Shown here piece after piece: positions 24,186-33,281 of a stretch of 64,000 nt of DNA. The number at the start of each line of letters is the position of its first letter. The first letter of the stretch is position 1. The notes under the pieces were generated by a model. It ran no database searches and had not been told where the DNA came from. It saw nothing but the letters and a program-made list of their open reading frames with translations. The position numbers were made by a program, and so were the translations under genes. This stretch comes from UBA3305 sp002373555 (GTDB lineage Bacteria; Bacillota; Clostridia; Lachnospirales; Lachnospiraceae): contig CAMOER010000009.1 of NCBI GenBank assembly GCA_946612455.1, positions 1 through 64,000 on the forward strand, written 5' to 3'.

Positions 24186-24881
24186 ATGAACTATCTGAAA
24201 TTTGAACCGATCAAGCTGGAGGGCGAAGGCGTAGAAGACGGAAGAAAGATCCTGTATGTGGATGTGCTGCCGGAGAAATCCTGCACTTACAACTGTCCGA
24301 TCTGTTTCCGCGAGAAGGTCTATCAGGGGCCGTCCACGGATTTCGGCCCGGTGGAGGATTCACTGAAAGTGCTCGGAGAGCAGATCGAAAAGGATCAGCC
24401 GGATCTGGTCTATCTGTTCGGCCAGGGCGATCCGATCACCAATGACAAGATCGATCAGATGATCGACAAGGTGCATGAATACGGACTGCCGGTCCGGATC
24501 ATTGTCAACGGACCGATGCTGGATGAGCAGTTCCATATGCGTGAAGCAAATATGTGCGATGAAGTCGTCGGCTGCCTTGCGTTTATCAGGGAGAATGATT
24601 TCCAGAGGATGCACCGGCCGATCAAGGAAGTCAGCGTCGAGCAGAAGATCCGCAGTCTGATCAATTTCAGCAAACAGTATAAAGGACATTTTATCCTGCG
24701 TGTCGTGATCTTCAAAGGATACAATGACACGGAGGAGCAGCTGCCCGAACTGAAGAAGATCGTGGATCAGATCGATTACGACGAACTGTCCGTCGGCACC
24801 CGTCCGACTGGAAAGATGGGCGACAGATTCGCCGTCAGCGAAGAGCGGCTCGAAGAGATCCGCAAATATCTGGAATCCTGA
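24186..24881 (+). CDS. small radical SAM enzyme of unknown role
   Basis: This 231-residue protein has the radical SAM cluster motif C-T-Y-N-C-P-I-C (CX3CX2C) near residues 37-44, a FGQGDPIT segment matching the GGE-type SAM-binding strand, and a later GTRPTG strand. It lacks a SPASM or other accessory cluster domain, so it is a minimal core enzyme. GGAGGTG at 24174-24180 places the start at ATG 24186; an ATG at 24153 overlaps the operator. It is divergent from the GntR gene and carries its own copy of the GntR palindrome, so it probably acts on the ligand imported by the symporter, or on a protein needed for that use. Substrate unknown. Confidence 0.78.
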   Translation: MNYLKFEPIKLEGEGVEDGRKILYVDVLPEKSCTYNCPICFREKVYQGPSTDFGPVEDSLKVLGEQIEKDQPDLVYLFGQGDPITNDKIDQMIDKVHEYGLPVRIIVNGPMLDEQFHMREANMCDEVVGCLAFIRENDFQRMHRPIKEVSVEQKIRSLINFSKQYKGHFILRVVIFKGYNDTEEQLPELKKIVDQIDYDELSVGTRPTGKMGDRFAVSEERLEEIRKYLES

Positions 24882-24885
24882 GCAA

Positions 24886-24914
24886 TTGACGAATATCCGA
24901 TGGAAACGTATAAT
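24886..24914 (+). promoter_or_regulatory. promoter of M18 aminopeptidase gene
   Basis: -35 TTGACG (24886-24891), 17-bp spacer, perfect -10 TATAAT (24909-24914). The -35 starts 5 bp after the radical SAM stop codon, and the upstream gene's terminator begins 2 bp after the -10. Confidence 0.8.
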
Positions 24915-24915
24915 G

Positions 24916-24940
24916 AAGCCGCGCTGTGTGCGCGGCTTTT
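24916..24940 (+). terminator. terminator of radical SAM gene, overlapping the next promoter's start site
   Basis: AAGCCGCGC (24916-24924) pairs with GCGCGGCTT (24930-24938) around TGTGT, followed by TTTT in the window 24937-24940. A transcript starting from the -10 at 24909 would begin within the left arm, so it cannot fold the full hairpin and escapes it. Confidence 0.8.
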
Positions 24941-24968
24941 CTGATTGCAATGCGGGAGGTATAACAGC

Positions 24969-26261
24969 ATGTGTGATAATGCAGTCACAGATTTTATGAC
25001 TTTTCTGAACGAAAGTCCGAGCGTGTTCCATGTCGTGCACGCCCTGGTGGAACGTCTGGAAGCGGCCGGATTTGTCCGGCTTTCCGAAACCATGACATCC
25101 TGGAATCTGGCGCCCGGCGGGAACTATTTCGTGACCAGGAATGATTCTGCGATGATCTCCTTCAGGCTGCCGGAAAAGAGAACGGAGATCCTTCGGATCC
25201 TGGCCGGTCACAGTGATTCGCCGACCTTCAAGATCAAACCGGATCCGGAGATCGCGTCTGCCGGCTGCGTAAAGCTGAATATCGAACCCTACGGCGGGAT
25301 GCTGAAGAGCACCTGGTATGACCGTCCGCTGACCGTGGCCGGCAGGGTGCTGACTGATGACGGCGGTAGCATTTCGCAGAAACTGGTATATGTGGATGAA
25401 GATCTGCTGATGATCCCGTCGCTCGCCATTCATATGGACCGAGAGGCGAACGAGAAGTCCCTGACGAACGTGCAGACGGATATGCAGCCGCTGTTCGCGC
25501 TCGGAGAAAGAGGGGAGCGCTTTCTGAAGAAGATCGCGGAAGCGGCGGGAATGGAAACCGCCGCCGACAGCACGCTTTCGGACCGCATTCTGGGCATGGA
25601 TCTTTTCCTGGTGAACCGGCAGAAGCCGTTTGTCTGGGGACCGGACGGCGAATTCATTTCTGCGGCGAAACTGGATGATCTGATGTGTGTTTACGGGACT
25701 TTCGCAGGCTTTGCAGCCGCAGTGTCCTCGGAAAATGTGCTTTCCATGCACTGCGTATTCGATAATGAGGAAGTCGGCAGCCGCAGCAAGCAGGGCGCGG
25801 AATCGACCTTCCTTTCCGATTGCCTGGTCCGGATCCGTGAGAGCCTCGGCATGACCTTCTCGGAAATGCATGCGGCCGCACAGCGGGGCATGATGATCTC
25901 CGCGGACAATGCGCATGCCGTCCATCCGAATCATACCGACAAGGCGGATCCGGTGAACCGCCCGCAGATGAACGGCGGAATCGTGCTCAAATTCCATGCC
26001 GGTCAGCTGTACACAACGGACGGCGTATCGGCCGCCTTTGTAAAGAAACTTTGTCTGGCGCAGGAGATTCCGCTGCAGACATTCGTGAACCGTTCGGATA
26101 TGCGCGGCGGCTCGACGCTCGGCAGCATTGCGAATACACAGCTGTCCATGAATACGGCAGATATCGGGCTCGCGCAGCTGGCGATGCATTCGTCCTGTGA
26201 GACTGCGGGAACGAAGGACCTGGCGTATCTGGTGCAGTTCGCACAGAAGTTCTGCGAATGA
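24969..26261 (+). CDS. M18-family aminopeptidase
   Basis: This 430-residue cytoplasmic metallopeptidase matches the M18 (aspartyl aminopeptidase, ApeB/DNPEP) family. Metal and catalytic motifs are AGHSDSPTFKIKP (H81), the DD pair D236-D237 in KLDDLMC, and NEEVGSRSKQGA (E267, E268). GGGAGG before the ATG at 24969 supports the start. It removes N-terminal acidic or neutral residues from peptides during peptide recycling. It has its own strong promoter and is not obviously part of the GntR regulon. Confidence 0.88.
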   Translation: MCDNAVTDFMTFLNESPSVFHVVHALVERLEAAGFVRLSETMTSWNLAPGGNYFVTRNDSAMISFRLPEKRTEILRILAGHSDSPTFKIKPDPEIASAGCVKLNIEPYGGMLKSTWYDRPLTVAGRVLTDDGGSISQKLVYVDEDLLMIPSLAIHMDREANEKSLTNVQTDMQPLFALGERGERFLKKIAEAAGMETAADSTLSDRILGMDLFLVNRQKPFVWGPDGEFISAAKLDDLMCVYGTFAGFAAAVSSENVLSMHCVFDNEEVGSRSKQGAESTFLSDCLVRIRESLGMTFSEMHAAAQRGMMISADNAHAVHPNHTDKADPVNRPQMNGGIVLKFHAGQLYTTDGVSAAFVKKLCLAQEIPLQTFVNRSDMRGGSTLGSIANTQLSMNTADIGLAQLAMHSSCETAGTKDLAYLVQFAQKFCE

Positions 26262-26321
26262 CGGGATCCGGACTGTAAACCATGGCATCATTAATATAGA
26301 AAGAATTACGGGAAAGCAAGT

Positions 26322-26558
26322 ATGAATATCAATCCGATGGCACTTCTCAAATATCGTGAAAGACTGGAATTATTCCGTTCCGATCATCCCAGGATGGAGC
26401 CTTTTTTCCATATCCTCCGGGAGCAGACACTGATCGAGGGAACGGTGTATGAGATGAAAGCGACGACGCCGGACGGAAAGGAATATGTTGCCAATATCAA
26501 ACTGACGGCGAATGATATCGAAACGATCCGGATGCTGCACGCCGAGCAGCATTCGTAA
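26322..26558 (+). CDS. small orphan protein, 78 residues
   Basis: This protein starts at an ATG with GGGAAAG upstream. It shows an N-terminal helix (MNINPMALLKYRERLELF) and a beta-rich end (EGTVYEMKATTPDGKEYVAN, IKLTANDIETI). I recall related small proteins in other Lachnospiraceae but know no function. It lies between the M18 gene and the CdaR regulator and its stop is 35 bp before the latter's start, so it may be co-transcribed with CdaR. Codon use matches neighbours, which supports a real gene. Confidence 0.6.
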   Translation: MNINPMALLKYRERLELFRSDHPRMEPFFHILREQTLIEGTVYEMKATTPDGKEYVANIKLTANDIETIRMLHAEQHS

Positions 26559-26592
26559 GCAGCACGCATCATTCACAGGGAGTAACACGCAT

Positions 26593-27735
26593 ATGATCAG
26601 ACCGGAGATGGCACAGCGGTTCATAGACCAGATCACGGAATATACAGAATACAATATCAATATCATGGACGGATCCGGCGTGATCATCGCGAGCCGTGAC
26701 AAAAACCGGATCGGCAGCTACCACGAGGCCGCTGACCGGATCATCAGGGGAAAAGAAGATATCATTTCCATAGATGACGACAAGATGTTCCCGGGCGTTC
26801 TTCCCGGCATCAACATGGCGATCATGGAGGACGGGAAAAAGGAAGGTGTTGTCGGCGTCACAGGAGATCCGGCGCATATCCGGGAGGTCGCGATGGTCAC
26901 AAGACTGGCGATCGAGGCCATGCTGAAATATGAAAAACAGCAGGAGCGGATCCTTCTGCGGCGCGAGCGGAAAGAGAACTTTATCTACATGCTCACCAGA
27001 GTGGAGGATGCTGATCCCGCCGAACTGCGGCAGCTGGCGGAACGCCTGAACTATGATGAATCCATCCTGCGGGTGCCCATCCTCTGCAGGATCCTGGATG
27101 ATACGCCGGCGGAGGAAATGTTCCGCCTGATCCGCACCAATGACGGACACAGCCGTCAGGATATGTCTGTCATAACGGATGAGAAGCATGTGCTGGTCTT
27201 CCGGACGCTGCAGGAGGCAAAAGGATCGAAATATTCCCGTTTCCGGGAGAATATCCTTGCCTATCTGGACAGGACGCTGCGGGAACTGCGCAGCAGACAC
27301 GGCACGAAACCGGCCGCTGTCTTTTATATCGGAACGCCGCAGAGAGCCTTTACGCAGTATATTCACGCCTACCGGCACTGCACCTGGCTGGAGGCCAATG
27401 CCGGGATCTCCGGGAATTCGGCGGCGGAGGCGGTCTTTTTCTATGATCACACGGAGGAATATTTTTATTCGGTCCTGCCGAAGGAGGAGCTGCACCGGGT
27501 ATTCTATCAGTACCGGCTGCAGCTGCAGGCGGAGGACAGGGAACAGTTCCTGGAGACCGCCGGCGCGCTGATCCGGAACAATTTCAACCTGACCGGCGCC
27601 GCGAAGGAAATGTACATTCACAAAAACACCATGATGTACCGGTATAACAAACTGAAGGATCTTCTGGATATCGATCCGGTCAGATCATCGTCGGACCGGA
27701 ACTTCCTGGTGCTTCTGTACTACAGCATGAAATAA
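26593..27735 (+). CDS. cdaR: CdaR-family sugar-diacid/glycerate regulator
   Basis: This 380-residue regulator has an N-terminal diacid-recognition domain (residues 1-135; NINIMDGSGVIIASRDKNRIG, GPGINMAI-like VLPGINMAIMEDGKKEGVVG) and a C-terminal PucR-type helix-turn-helix (about 315-375; NFNLTGAAKEMYIHKNTMMY, RYNKLKDLLDIDP). CdaR proteins activate glycerate, glucarate or galactarate genes on binding the acid. It lies next to glycerate kinase and a GntP permease, the expected targets. The ATG at 26593 is used; longer frames overlap the upstream small gene. Confidence 0.87.
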   Translation: MIRPEMAQRFIDQITEYTEYNINIMDGSGVIIASRDKNRIGSYHEAADRIIRGKEDIISIDDDKMFPGVLPGINMAIMEDGKKEGVVGVTGDPAHIREVAMVTRLAIEAMLKYEKQQERILLRRERKENFIYMLTRVEDADPAELRQLAERLNYDESILRVPILCRILDDTPAEEMFRLIRTNDGHSRQDMSVITDEKHVLVFRTLQEAKGSKYSRFRENILAYLDRTLRELRSRHGTKPAAVFYIGTPQRAFTQYIHAYRHCTWLEANAGISGNSAAEAVFFYDHTEEYFYSVLPKEELHRVFYQYRLQLQAEDREQFLETAGALIRNNFNLTGAAKEMYIHKNTMMYRYNKLKDLLDIDPVRSSSDRNFLVLLYYSMK

Positions 27736-27743
27736 GAAGGATA

Positions 27744-27785
27744 GAACGTACGTTTTGTGACGACAGCACAAAGCCGTACGTTCTT
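27744..27785 (+). terminator. terminator after cdaR
   Basis: AGAACGTACG (from 27744) pairs with CGTACGTTCT (to about 27783), with a second TTTGTG/CACAAA stem inside, followed by TTTTTA. Confidence 0.85.
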
Positions 27786-27884
27786 TTTATGCTCTGATCT
27801 CATGGGAGAAATGCCTCCCGGCCGGTATGATAAAGACAGAAATGAGGAGCCGGAATCAAAGGCGCATCTACAAGGAGGAAGAAA

Positions 27885-29024
27885 ATGAAACTCATCTTTG
27901 CTTCGGATTCTTTTAAGGGGACGCTTTCAAGCGAAAAGACCGTGGAACTGCTGACGGAAGCTGCGCATGAGGTGTTCGGGCCCTGCAGCACCTGCGGCGT
28001 GCCGGTCGCGGACGGCGGCGAGGGAACGACGGATGCCGTAGTGCTCGCACGGGGCGGCAATAAGGTGTATACGACCGTACACGGGCCTCTGATGGAAGAG
28101 GTGCAGGCGTATTACGGCATGCTTGGCGGCAGCGAAGCCGTGCTGGAGATGGCGCAGGCATCCGGTCTGCCCATGGTTCCCGAAGAGAAGCGGAATCCGC
28201 TGAATACAACGACTTACGGCACCGGTGAGCTGGTGCTTGCGGCGATCAATGCCGGCTGCACCGACATCTCCATCGCGATCGGCGGCTCTGCGACGAACGA
28301 TGGCGGCATGGGATTTGCAAGTGCGCTCGGCGTGCGTTTCCTGGACAGCGAAGGCAATGTGCTTTGCGGAAAAGGCAGCGAGCTCGAAAAGGTGGCGCAT
28401 ATCGATGTCAGCGGGATCCCGGCAAATGTCCGGAATGCGCATTTCACGGTCATGTGCGATGTGACCAACCCGCTCTGCGGAAAAGACGGCGCGACGTATA
28501 CCTTCGGAAAGCAGAAGGGCGGCACACCGGAGATCCTGGAGCGCCTGGAAAAGGGAATGTGCGCCTACAGGGATGTGATCATTCGTGAATTCGGCACGGA
28601 TCCCGATACCGTTCCGGGAACCGGCGCGGCCGGCGGTCTCGGCGCCGCGCTGAAGATCTTCTTCCATGCGGAGATGAAGTCCGGCATTGAAACCGTTCTG
28701 GATATGATCGGTTTTGACAAACTGCTTTCCGGCGCGGATCTGATCGTGACCGGCGAAGGCAGGACAGACTGGCAGAGCTGCTTCGGCAAGGTCATGCAGG
28801 GCGTGGGCGACCGCGCAAAAAAGCATGCCGTTCCGGCGGTCGCGCTCTGCGGCGGACTCGGAAAGGGATACGAAGGAATTTACGAGCATGGCATTGATTC
28901 GATCATGACGACGGTCGATACGCCGATGCCGCTTGCCGAGGCGCTGGAGAGAGCGGAAGAGCTCTATTACAAAGGCGCTGTCCGCCTGTTCCGGATGGTG
29001 CGCGCCGGCATGCGCATGAAATAA
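27885..29024 (+). CDS. glxK: glycerate kinase
   Basis: This 379-residue enzyme of the GlxK/GarK family phosphorylates D-glycerate with ATP, usually to 2-phosphoglycerate. Family motifs: KLIFASDSFKGTLSS, PVADGGEGTTDA, ATNDGGMGFASALG, GTGAAGGLGAALK and VTGEGRTDWQS. AAGGAGG precedes the ATG at 27885. It is followed by a GntP-type permease, and CdaR lies upstream, together a glycerate uptake and entry module into lower glycolysis. Confidence 0.9.
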   Translation: MKLIFASDSFKGTLSSEKTVELLTEAAHEVFGPCSTCGVPVADGGEGTTDAVVLARGGNKVYTTVHGPLMEEVQAYYGMLGGSEAVLEMAQASGLPMVPEEKRNPLNTTTYGTGELVLAAINAGCTDISIAIGGSATNDGGMGFASALGVRFLDSEGNVLCGKGSELEKVAHIDVSGIPANVRNAHFTVMCDVTNPLCGKDGATYTFGKQKGGTPEILERLEKGMCAYRDVIIREFGTDPDTVPGTGAAGGLGAALKIFFHAEMKSGIETVLDMIGFDKLLSGADLIVTGEGRTDWQSCFGKVMQGVGDRAKKHAVPAVALCGGLGKGYEGIYEHGIDSIMTTVDTPMPLAEALERAEELYYKGAVRLFRMVRAGMRMK

Positions 29025-29079
29025 AGCCGCAGGATCTTCCCCGTCATTATGAAAAAGCTTTAAGGAGAAATGAATTATC

Positions 29080-30342
29080 ATGGATGCACAGTTCACAACA
29101 CTCGGCGCGATCATCGGACTTGTGATCGCCATCATTCTCATCATTAAAAAAGTACAGCCCGCTTACAGCCTGATCCTGGGCGCCCTGATCGGCGGACTGA
29201 TCGGCGGCGGCGGTCTGGAAGCGACCGTCAGCACGATGGTATCCGGCGCCGGATCGATGATGTCTTCGGTCCTCCGGATCCTGACCAGCGGAATTCTCGC
29301 CGGCACGCTGATCAAAACAGGCTCGGCGGAACAGATCGCGGAAACGATCGTGCAGAAGCTCGGCGAGAAACGGGCCGTGGCGGCGATCGCCGTCGCCACG
29401 ATGATCATCTGCGCCGTCGGCGTGTTCATCGATATCTCTGTCATTACGGTCGCGCCGATCGCGCTGGCCATCGGCAAACGCGCCGGTCTTTCCAGAAGCG
29501 GGATCCTGATCGCCATGATCGGCGGCGGCAAGGCAGGAAACATCATTTCTCCGAACCCCAATACGATCGCGGTATCGGAAGCATTTGAACAGGATCTGAC
29601 ATCCGTGATGGCCAGAAATATTGTTCCCGCGGTCTGCGCGCTGATCGTGACGATCCTGATCGCATCGATCCTTGTGAAGAAAACGGGAGAAGAGATCCAG
29701 GCGTCGGATCTTGAGAGCACGGGTGGAAAAGAGCTGCCGGGCTTCCTGCCGGCGATCATCGGACCGGCCGTGGTCATCATCATGCTGGCGCTCCGGCCGC
29801 TGGCGGGCATCGCCATCGATCCGCTGATCGCGCTTCCGGTCGGCGGTGCAGTCTGCGCAGTCGTGACCGGCAAAGCGAAAAACTTCGTTGAATACAGTGA
29901 ATTCGGTCTGACCAAGGTCATCGGCGTCTCGATCCTGCTGATCGGCACCGGTACGATCGCCGGCATTATCAAGGCATCTGCGCTGCAGTATGATGTCACG
30001 ACGCTGCTGGAAGCCATGAATATGCCTGCGTTCGTTCTTGCACCGCTCGCCGGTATCCTGATGGCAGCTGCGACCGCATCCACAACAGCCGGTGCGACCG
30101 TTGCCGCACAGACATTTGCACCGACACTGCTGGCGAACGGCGTTTCCGGACTGGCGGCTGCCGCCATGATCCATGCCGGTGCGACGGTCGTCGATTCCCT
30201 GCCGCACGGTTCGTTCTTCCATGCGACCGGCGGTGCCGTGAACATGAGCATCGGAGACCGCATGAAGCTGATCCCGTTCGAAGCAATGATCGGTCTTACG
30301 AGCACCGCAGTTTCCGTGATCCTTTATCTTGTACTGCACTGA
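29080..30342 (+). CDS. GntP-family permease (glycerate/gluconate type)
   Basis: This 420-residue membrane protein has about twelve helices and GntP features (VFIDISVITVAPIALAIGKR, SPNPNTIAVSEAF, VDSLPHGSFFHATGGAVNMS). GntP proteins import sugar acids such as gluconate, glycerate or related hydroxy acids with H+. Directly downstream of glycerate kinase, it is the probable glycerate importer. A strong terminator follows. Confidence 0.87.
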   Translation: MDAQFTTLGAIIGLVIAIILIIKKVQPAYSLILGALIGGLIGGGGLEATVSTMVSGAGSMMSSVLRILTSGILAGTLIKTGSAEQIAETIVQKLGEKRAVAAIAVATMIICAVGVFIDISVITVAPIALAIGKRAGLSRSGILIAMIGGGKAGNIISPNPNTIAVSEAFEQDLTSVMARNIVPAVCALIVTILIASILVKKTGEEIQASDLESTGGKELPGFLPAIIGPAVVIIMLALRPLAGIAIDPLIALPVGGAVCAVVTGKAKNFVEYSEFGLTKVIGVSILLIGTGTIAGIIKASALQYDVTTLLEAMNMPAFVLAPLAGILMAAATASTTAGATVAAQTFAPTLLANGVSGLAAAAMIHAGATVVDSLPHGSFFHATGGAVNMSIGDRMKLIPFEAMIGLTSTAVSVILYLVLH

Positions 30343-30353
30343 TGCAGGCCCAG

Positions 30354-30389
30354 GCGGGCCGGGAGACAATTTCCCGGTCCGCTTATTTT
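30354..30389 (+). terminator. terminator of glycerate operon
   Basis: GCGGGCCGGGA (30354-30364) pairs with TCCCGGTCCGC (30372-30382), including one G-U pair, followed by TTATTTTTA. Confidence 0.85.
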
Positions 30390-30391
30390 TA

Positions 30392-30420
30392 TTGTATAAA
30401 ACGGAATTTAATGTTATAAT
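30392..30420 (+). promoter_or_regulatory. promoter of glycerol-3-phosphate oxidation genes
   Basis: -35 TTGTAT (30392-30397), 17-bp spacer, perfect -10 TATAAT (30415-30420). Confidence 0.75.
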
Positions 30421-30521
30421 TTTCAGGAAATTGGCAGATATTTTTCTGGAAATGCGGCTGAAGCGAGGCCGGGACAGAGCGTCCGGCCGGTACATCTTCG
30501 CCGCAGGAGGGAGTTTGCAAT

Positions 30522-31976
30522 ATGTATGATGCGGTCATCATAGGCGCGGGCATCACCGGGTGTGCCGTCGCCAGGTTCCTGTCCAAATACAGCGGCAGGT
30601 TCTGTGTCATGGAACGTTCCGAGGATGTCTGTACCGGCACCTCCAAGGCCAATTCCGCGATTATCCATGCCGGATTTGACGCGGCGCATGGTTCGCTCAT
30701 GGCGAAGTACAATCTGCGCGGCTGTCAGATGTACCCGGAACTTTCGCGGGAGCTGGGCTTTGATTATAAGAACAACGGTTCTCTGGTCCTGGCGCTTTCC
30801 GAAGAGGATATCCCGAAGCTGCACGCCCTGCTGGAGAACGGCAGAAAGAACGGCGTGGAAAAGCTGGAGATCGTGGGCAGAGAACGGCTGAAGGAGCTGG
30901 AGCCGAGCGTCGGGCATGTGCCGGTCGCTGCGCTTTATGCACCGACGGCCGGAATCGTCTGTCCTTTCGGCGCTACGGTCGCTTTTGCCGAAAATGCATA
31001 CACCAACGGGGTGGAATTCCGGTTCAACTCCGAGGTCAAATCGCTGACGCCCGGACAGGATGAGAGCGGGGAACCGTATTGGATCGTTCAGACTTCAGAC
31101 GGTTCCGTCCGCACCCGCGCGGTCATCAATGCTGCCGGCGTTTATGCGGATATCCTGCATAATATGGTTTCGTCAGAGAAGATCCATATCACGCCGAGGA
31201 GAGGAGATTATATCCTTCTGGACCGGCGGACGGGAGGCTATGTGAAGCACACGGTCTTCCAGGTGCCCGGAAAGCTCGGCAAGGGCGTTCTGGTATCCCC
31301 CACGGTCCACGGCAACACGATCGTCGGGCCGACGGCGGAGGATATCGATGACAGGGAAGGCGTGGATACGACGGCTGCCGGCTTTGATGATCTGATGGAA
31401 AAGGCAGGATATGCCTTCGATGATCTGCCGCTTCGCGAAGCGATCACCAGCTTTGCCGGGCTTCGCGCACATGAGGAAAGGCATGATTTCATTCTCGGCG
31501 AAGTCGCCGATGCGCCGGGATTCTTTGACTGCGCCGGTATCGAATCCCCCGGGCTCACTGCGGCGCCGGCCATCGGTACGGAGATCGCGGATCAGGTGGC
31601 GAAGAAGCTGGCATTATCCCTGAATCCGGACTTTGACGGACACAGAGAGCCCTTCTTCGATCCGAAAAAGATCACGGATCCGGAGGAACTCCGGAAAGTC
31701 CTCGCGGAAAACCCGGATTACGGCCGCATCGTCTGCCGCTGTGAACAGATCAGTGAAGGCGAGATCCTGGAGGCGATCCGCAGGCCGCTCGGCGCGAAGA
31801 GCCTGGACGGCGTGAAGCGCCGCGTGCGTGCCGGCATGGGCCGGTGCCAGTCCGGATTCTGTTCGCCCCGGATCATGGATATCCTGGCGGCGGAACTCGG
31901 CGTGGATGTTGCGGATATCACCAAGTCCGGAGGAAATTCCAAAGTCATTTCCGGGCTTGTCAAAGACAGGATATAA
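30522..31976 (+). CDS. GlpA-like FAD-dependent glycerol-3-phosphate dehydrogenase with BFD [2Fe-2S] domain
   Basis: This 484-residue flavoprotein has an N-terminal FAD-binding fold (YDAVIIGAGITGCAVARFLS), a DAO-family oxidase body (SKANSAIIHAGFD, NAAGVYAD) and a C-terminal BFD-type cysteine domain (residues about 405-455; CRCEQISEGE, then CQSGFC). This is the anaerobic GlpA-like arrangement oxidising glycerol-3-phosphate to dihydroxyacetone phosphate; hydroxyglutarate oxidase-like activity is the alternative. It is followed by a second FAD enzyme and a DUF1667 protein, the clostridial triad. A glycerophosphodiester phosphodiesterase at 37829 supports a glycerol-3-phosphate role. Confidence 0.83.
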   Translation: MYDAVIIGAGITGCAVARFLSKYSGRFCVMERSEDVCTGTSKANSAIIHAGFDAAHGSLMAKYNLRGCQMYPELSRELGFDYKNNGSLVLALSEEDIPKLHALLENGRKNGVEKLEIVGRERLKELEPSVGHVPVAALYAPTAGIVCPFGATVAFAENAYTNGVEFRFNSEVKSLTPGQDESGEPYWIVQTSDGSVRTRAVINAAGVYADILHNMVSSEKIHITPRRGDYILLDRRTGGYVKHTVFQVPGKLGKGVLVSPTVHGNTIVGPTAEDIDDREGVDTTAAGFDDLMEKAGYAFDDLPLREAITSFAGLRAHEERHDFILGEVADAPGFFDCAGIESPGLTAAPAIGTEIADQVAKKLALSLNPDFDGHREPFFDPKKITDPEELRKVLAENPDYGRIVCRCEQISEGEILEAIRRPLGAKSLDGVKRRVRAGMGRCQSGFCSPRIMDILAAELGVDVADITKSGGNSKVISGLVKDRI

Positions 31977-31988
31977 GGCGGTGATGCT

Positions 31989-33281
31989 ATGGAAAGAACA
32001 GAATATGATCTGATCGTGATCGGCGGTGGGCCCGCGGGACTTTCCGCAGCGGTCGCCGCGTATGAAGCAGGGGAAAGAAACATCCTGGTGCTGGAACGGG
32101 ATACGCGTCTCGGCGGGATCCTGAACCAGTGCATTCACAACGGCTTCGGTCTGCATACCTTCCAGGAGGAACTGACCGGCCCGGAATATGCGCAGCGCTA
32201 TATAGACAAACTGACCGAAAGAGAAATCGAATACAAGCTGGATACCATGGTGATGTCGCTCGGGCAGAACGAGGACGGGACGAAGACCGTGACTGCCGTC
32301 AATGAGACGGACGGACTTCTGATCCTGAAGACCAAGGCGCTGATCCTGGCCATGGGCTGCCGCGAACGCAGCCGCGGATCGCTCAATATCCCGGGTTTCC
32401 GGCCGGCAGGCATCTTCTCCGCCGGCACTGCGCAGCGTCTCGTGAATATCGAAGGGTATCTTCCGGGCAGGCGTGTCGTGATCCTGGGATCCGGCGATAT
32501 CGGCCTGATCATGGCCCGGAGAATGACGCTGGAGGGCGCGAAGGTGCTGGTATGCGCCGAACTCATGCCCTACTCCGGCGGCCTGAAGAGAAATATCGTG
32601 CAGTGTCTGGATGATTTCGGCATCCCGCTGAAGCTTTCGCATACCGTCGTCCGGATCGAAGGCAAGGAGCGGGTGGAAGGCGTCGTGATCGCGGAAGTCG
32701 GTCCGGACCGGAAGCCGATCCCCGGTACGGAGGAGCATTATGACTGCGATACGCTGCTTCTGTCGGTCGGACTGCTCCCTGAAAATGAACTGACGATCGG
32801 CCTCGGTGCGGAAATGAGCCGGATCACGAACGGACCGATCGTGGACGAGTCACTGGAAACCTCCGTCCCCGGTGTGTTCGCTGCCGGCAACGTGCTGCAT
32901 GTACATGATCTCGTGGATTATGTGTCAGAGGAAGCCGCCATGGCAGGAAGGAGTGCTGCGGCTTATATCAGGGAATTCGGCAGCGGCACCGCACCGAAGA
33001 ATGAGATCCCCGTCACATATGCCGGGGGTATCCGTTATACGGTCCCGGCCTCCATTGATCCGGCGCGGATCGAAGGCTGGCTCAAGATCCGTTTCCGCGT
33101 GGGCGATGTCATGCAGAACCGAAGCGTCGTGCTGACCATCAACGGAAAAACAGCACTGACAAAGAAACGCCGTGTGATGGCACCCGGTGAGATGGAGGAG
33201 ATCGTACTGACAGAGAAACTGGTCAGATCGCAGGGAGAGATCCGTTCGATCGGGATCAGCGTAGAGGAGGAGCAGGGATGA
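31989..33281 (+). CDS. NAD(P)/FAD-dependent oxidoreductase, GlpB-like partner
   Basis: This 430-residue flavoprotein has two Rossmann folds: FAD-binding IVIGGGPAGLSAAVAAYEAG at about residues 9-28 and NAD-binding VVILGSGDIGLIMARRM near 162. The C-terminal part shows a PGVFAAGNVLHVHDLVDYVS segment closing on FAD. It begins 12 bp after the GlpA-like gene and probably passes electrons from it to NAD+ or a quinone-like acceptor. The next gene overlaps by 4 bp. The call is firm as to family, less so as to the acceptor. Confidence 0.83.
   Translation: MERTEYDLIVIGGGPAGLSAAVAAYEAGERNILVLERDTRLGGILNQCIHNGFGLHTFQEELTGPEYAQRYIDKLTEREIEYKLDTMVMSLGQNEDGTKTVTAVNETDGLLILKTKALILAMGCRERSRGSLNIPGFRPAGIFSAGTAQRLVNIEGYLPGRRVVILGSGDIGLIMARRMTLEGAKVLVCAELMPYSGGLKRNIVQCLDDFGIPLKLSHTVVRIEGKERVEGVVIAEVGPDRKPIPGTEEHYDCDTLLLSVGLLPENELTIGLGAEMSRITNGPIVDESLETSVPGVFAAGNVLHVHDLVDYVSEEAAMAGRSAAAYIREFGSGTAPKNEIPVTYAGGIRYTVPASIDPARIEGWLKIRFRVGDVMQNRSVVLTINGKTALTKKRRVMAPGEMEEIVLTEKLVRSQGEIRSIGISVEEEQG

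Noticed and set aside
24360..26291. 643-codon minus-strand frame across radical SAM and M18 genes
   Set aside because: Spans two confirmed genes and their terminator; His/Arg/Gln-rich shadow translation without motifs.
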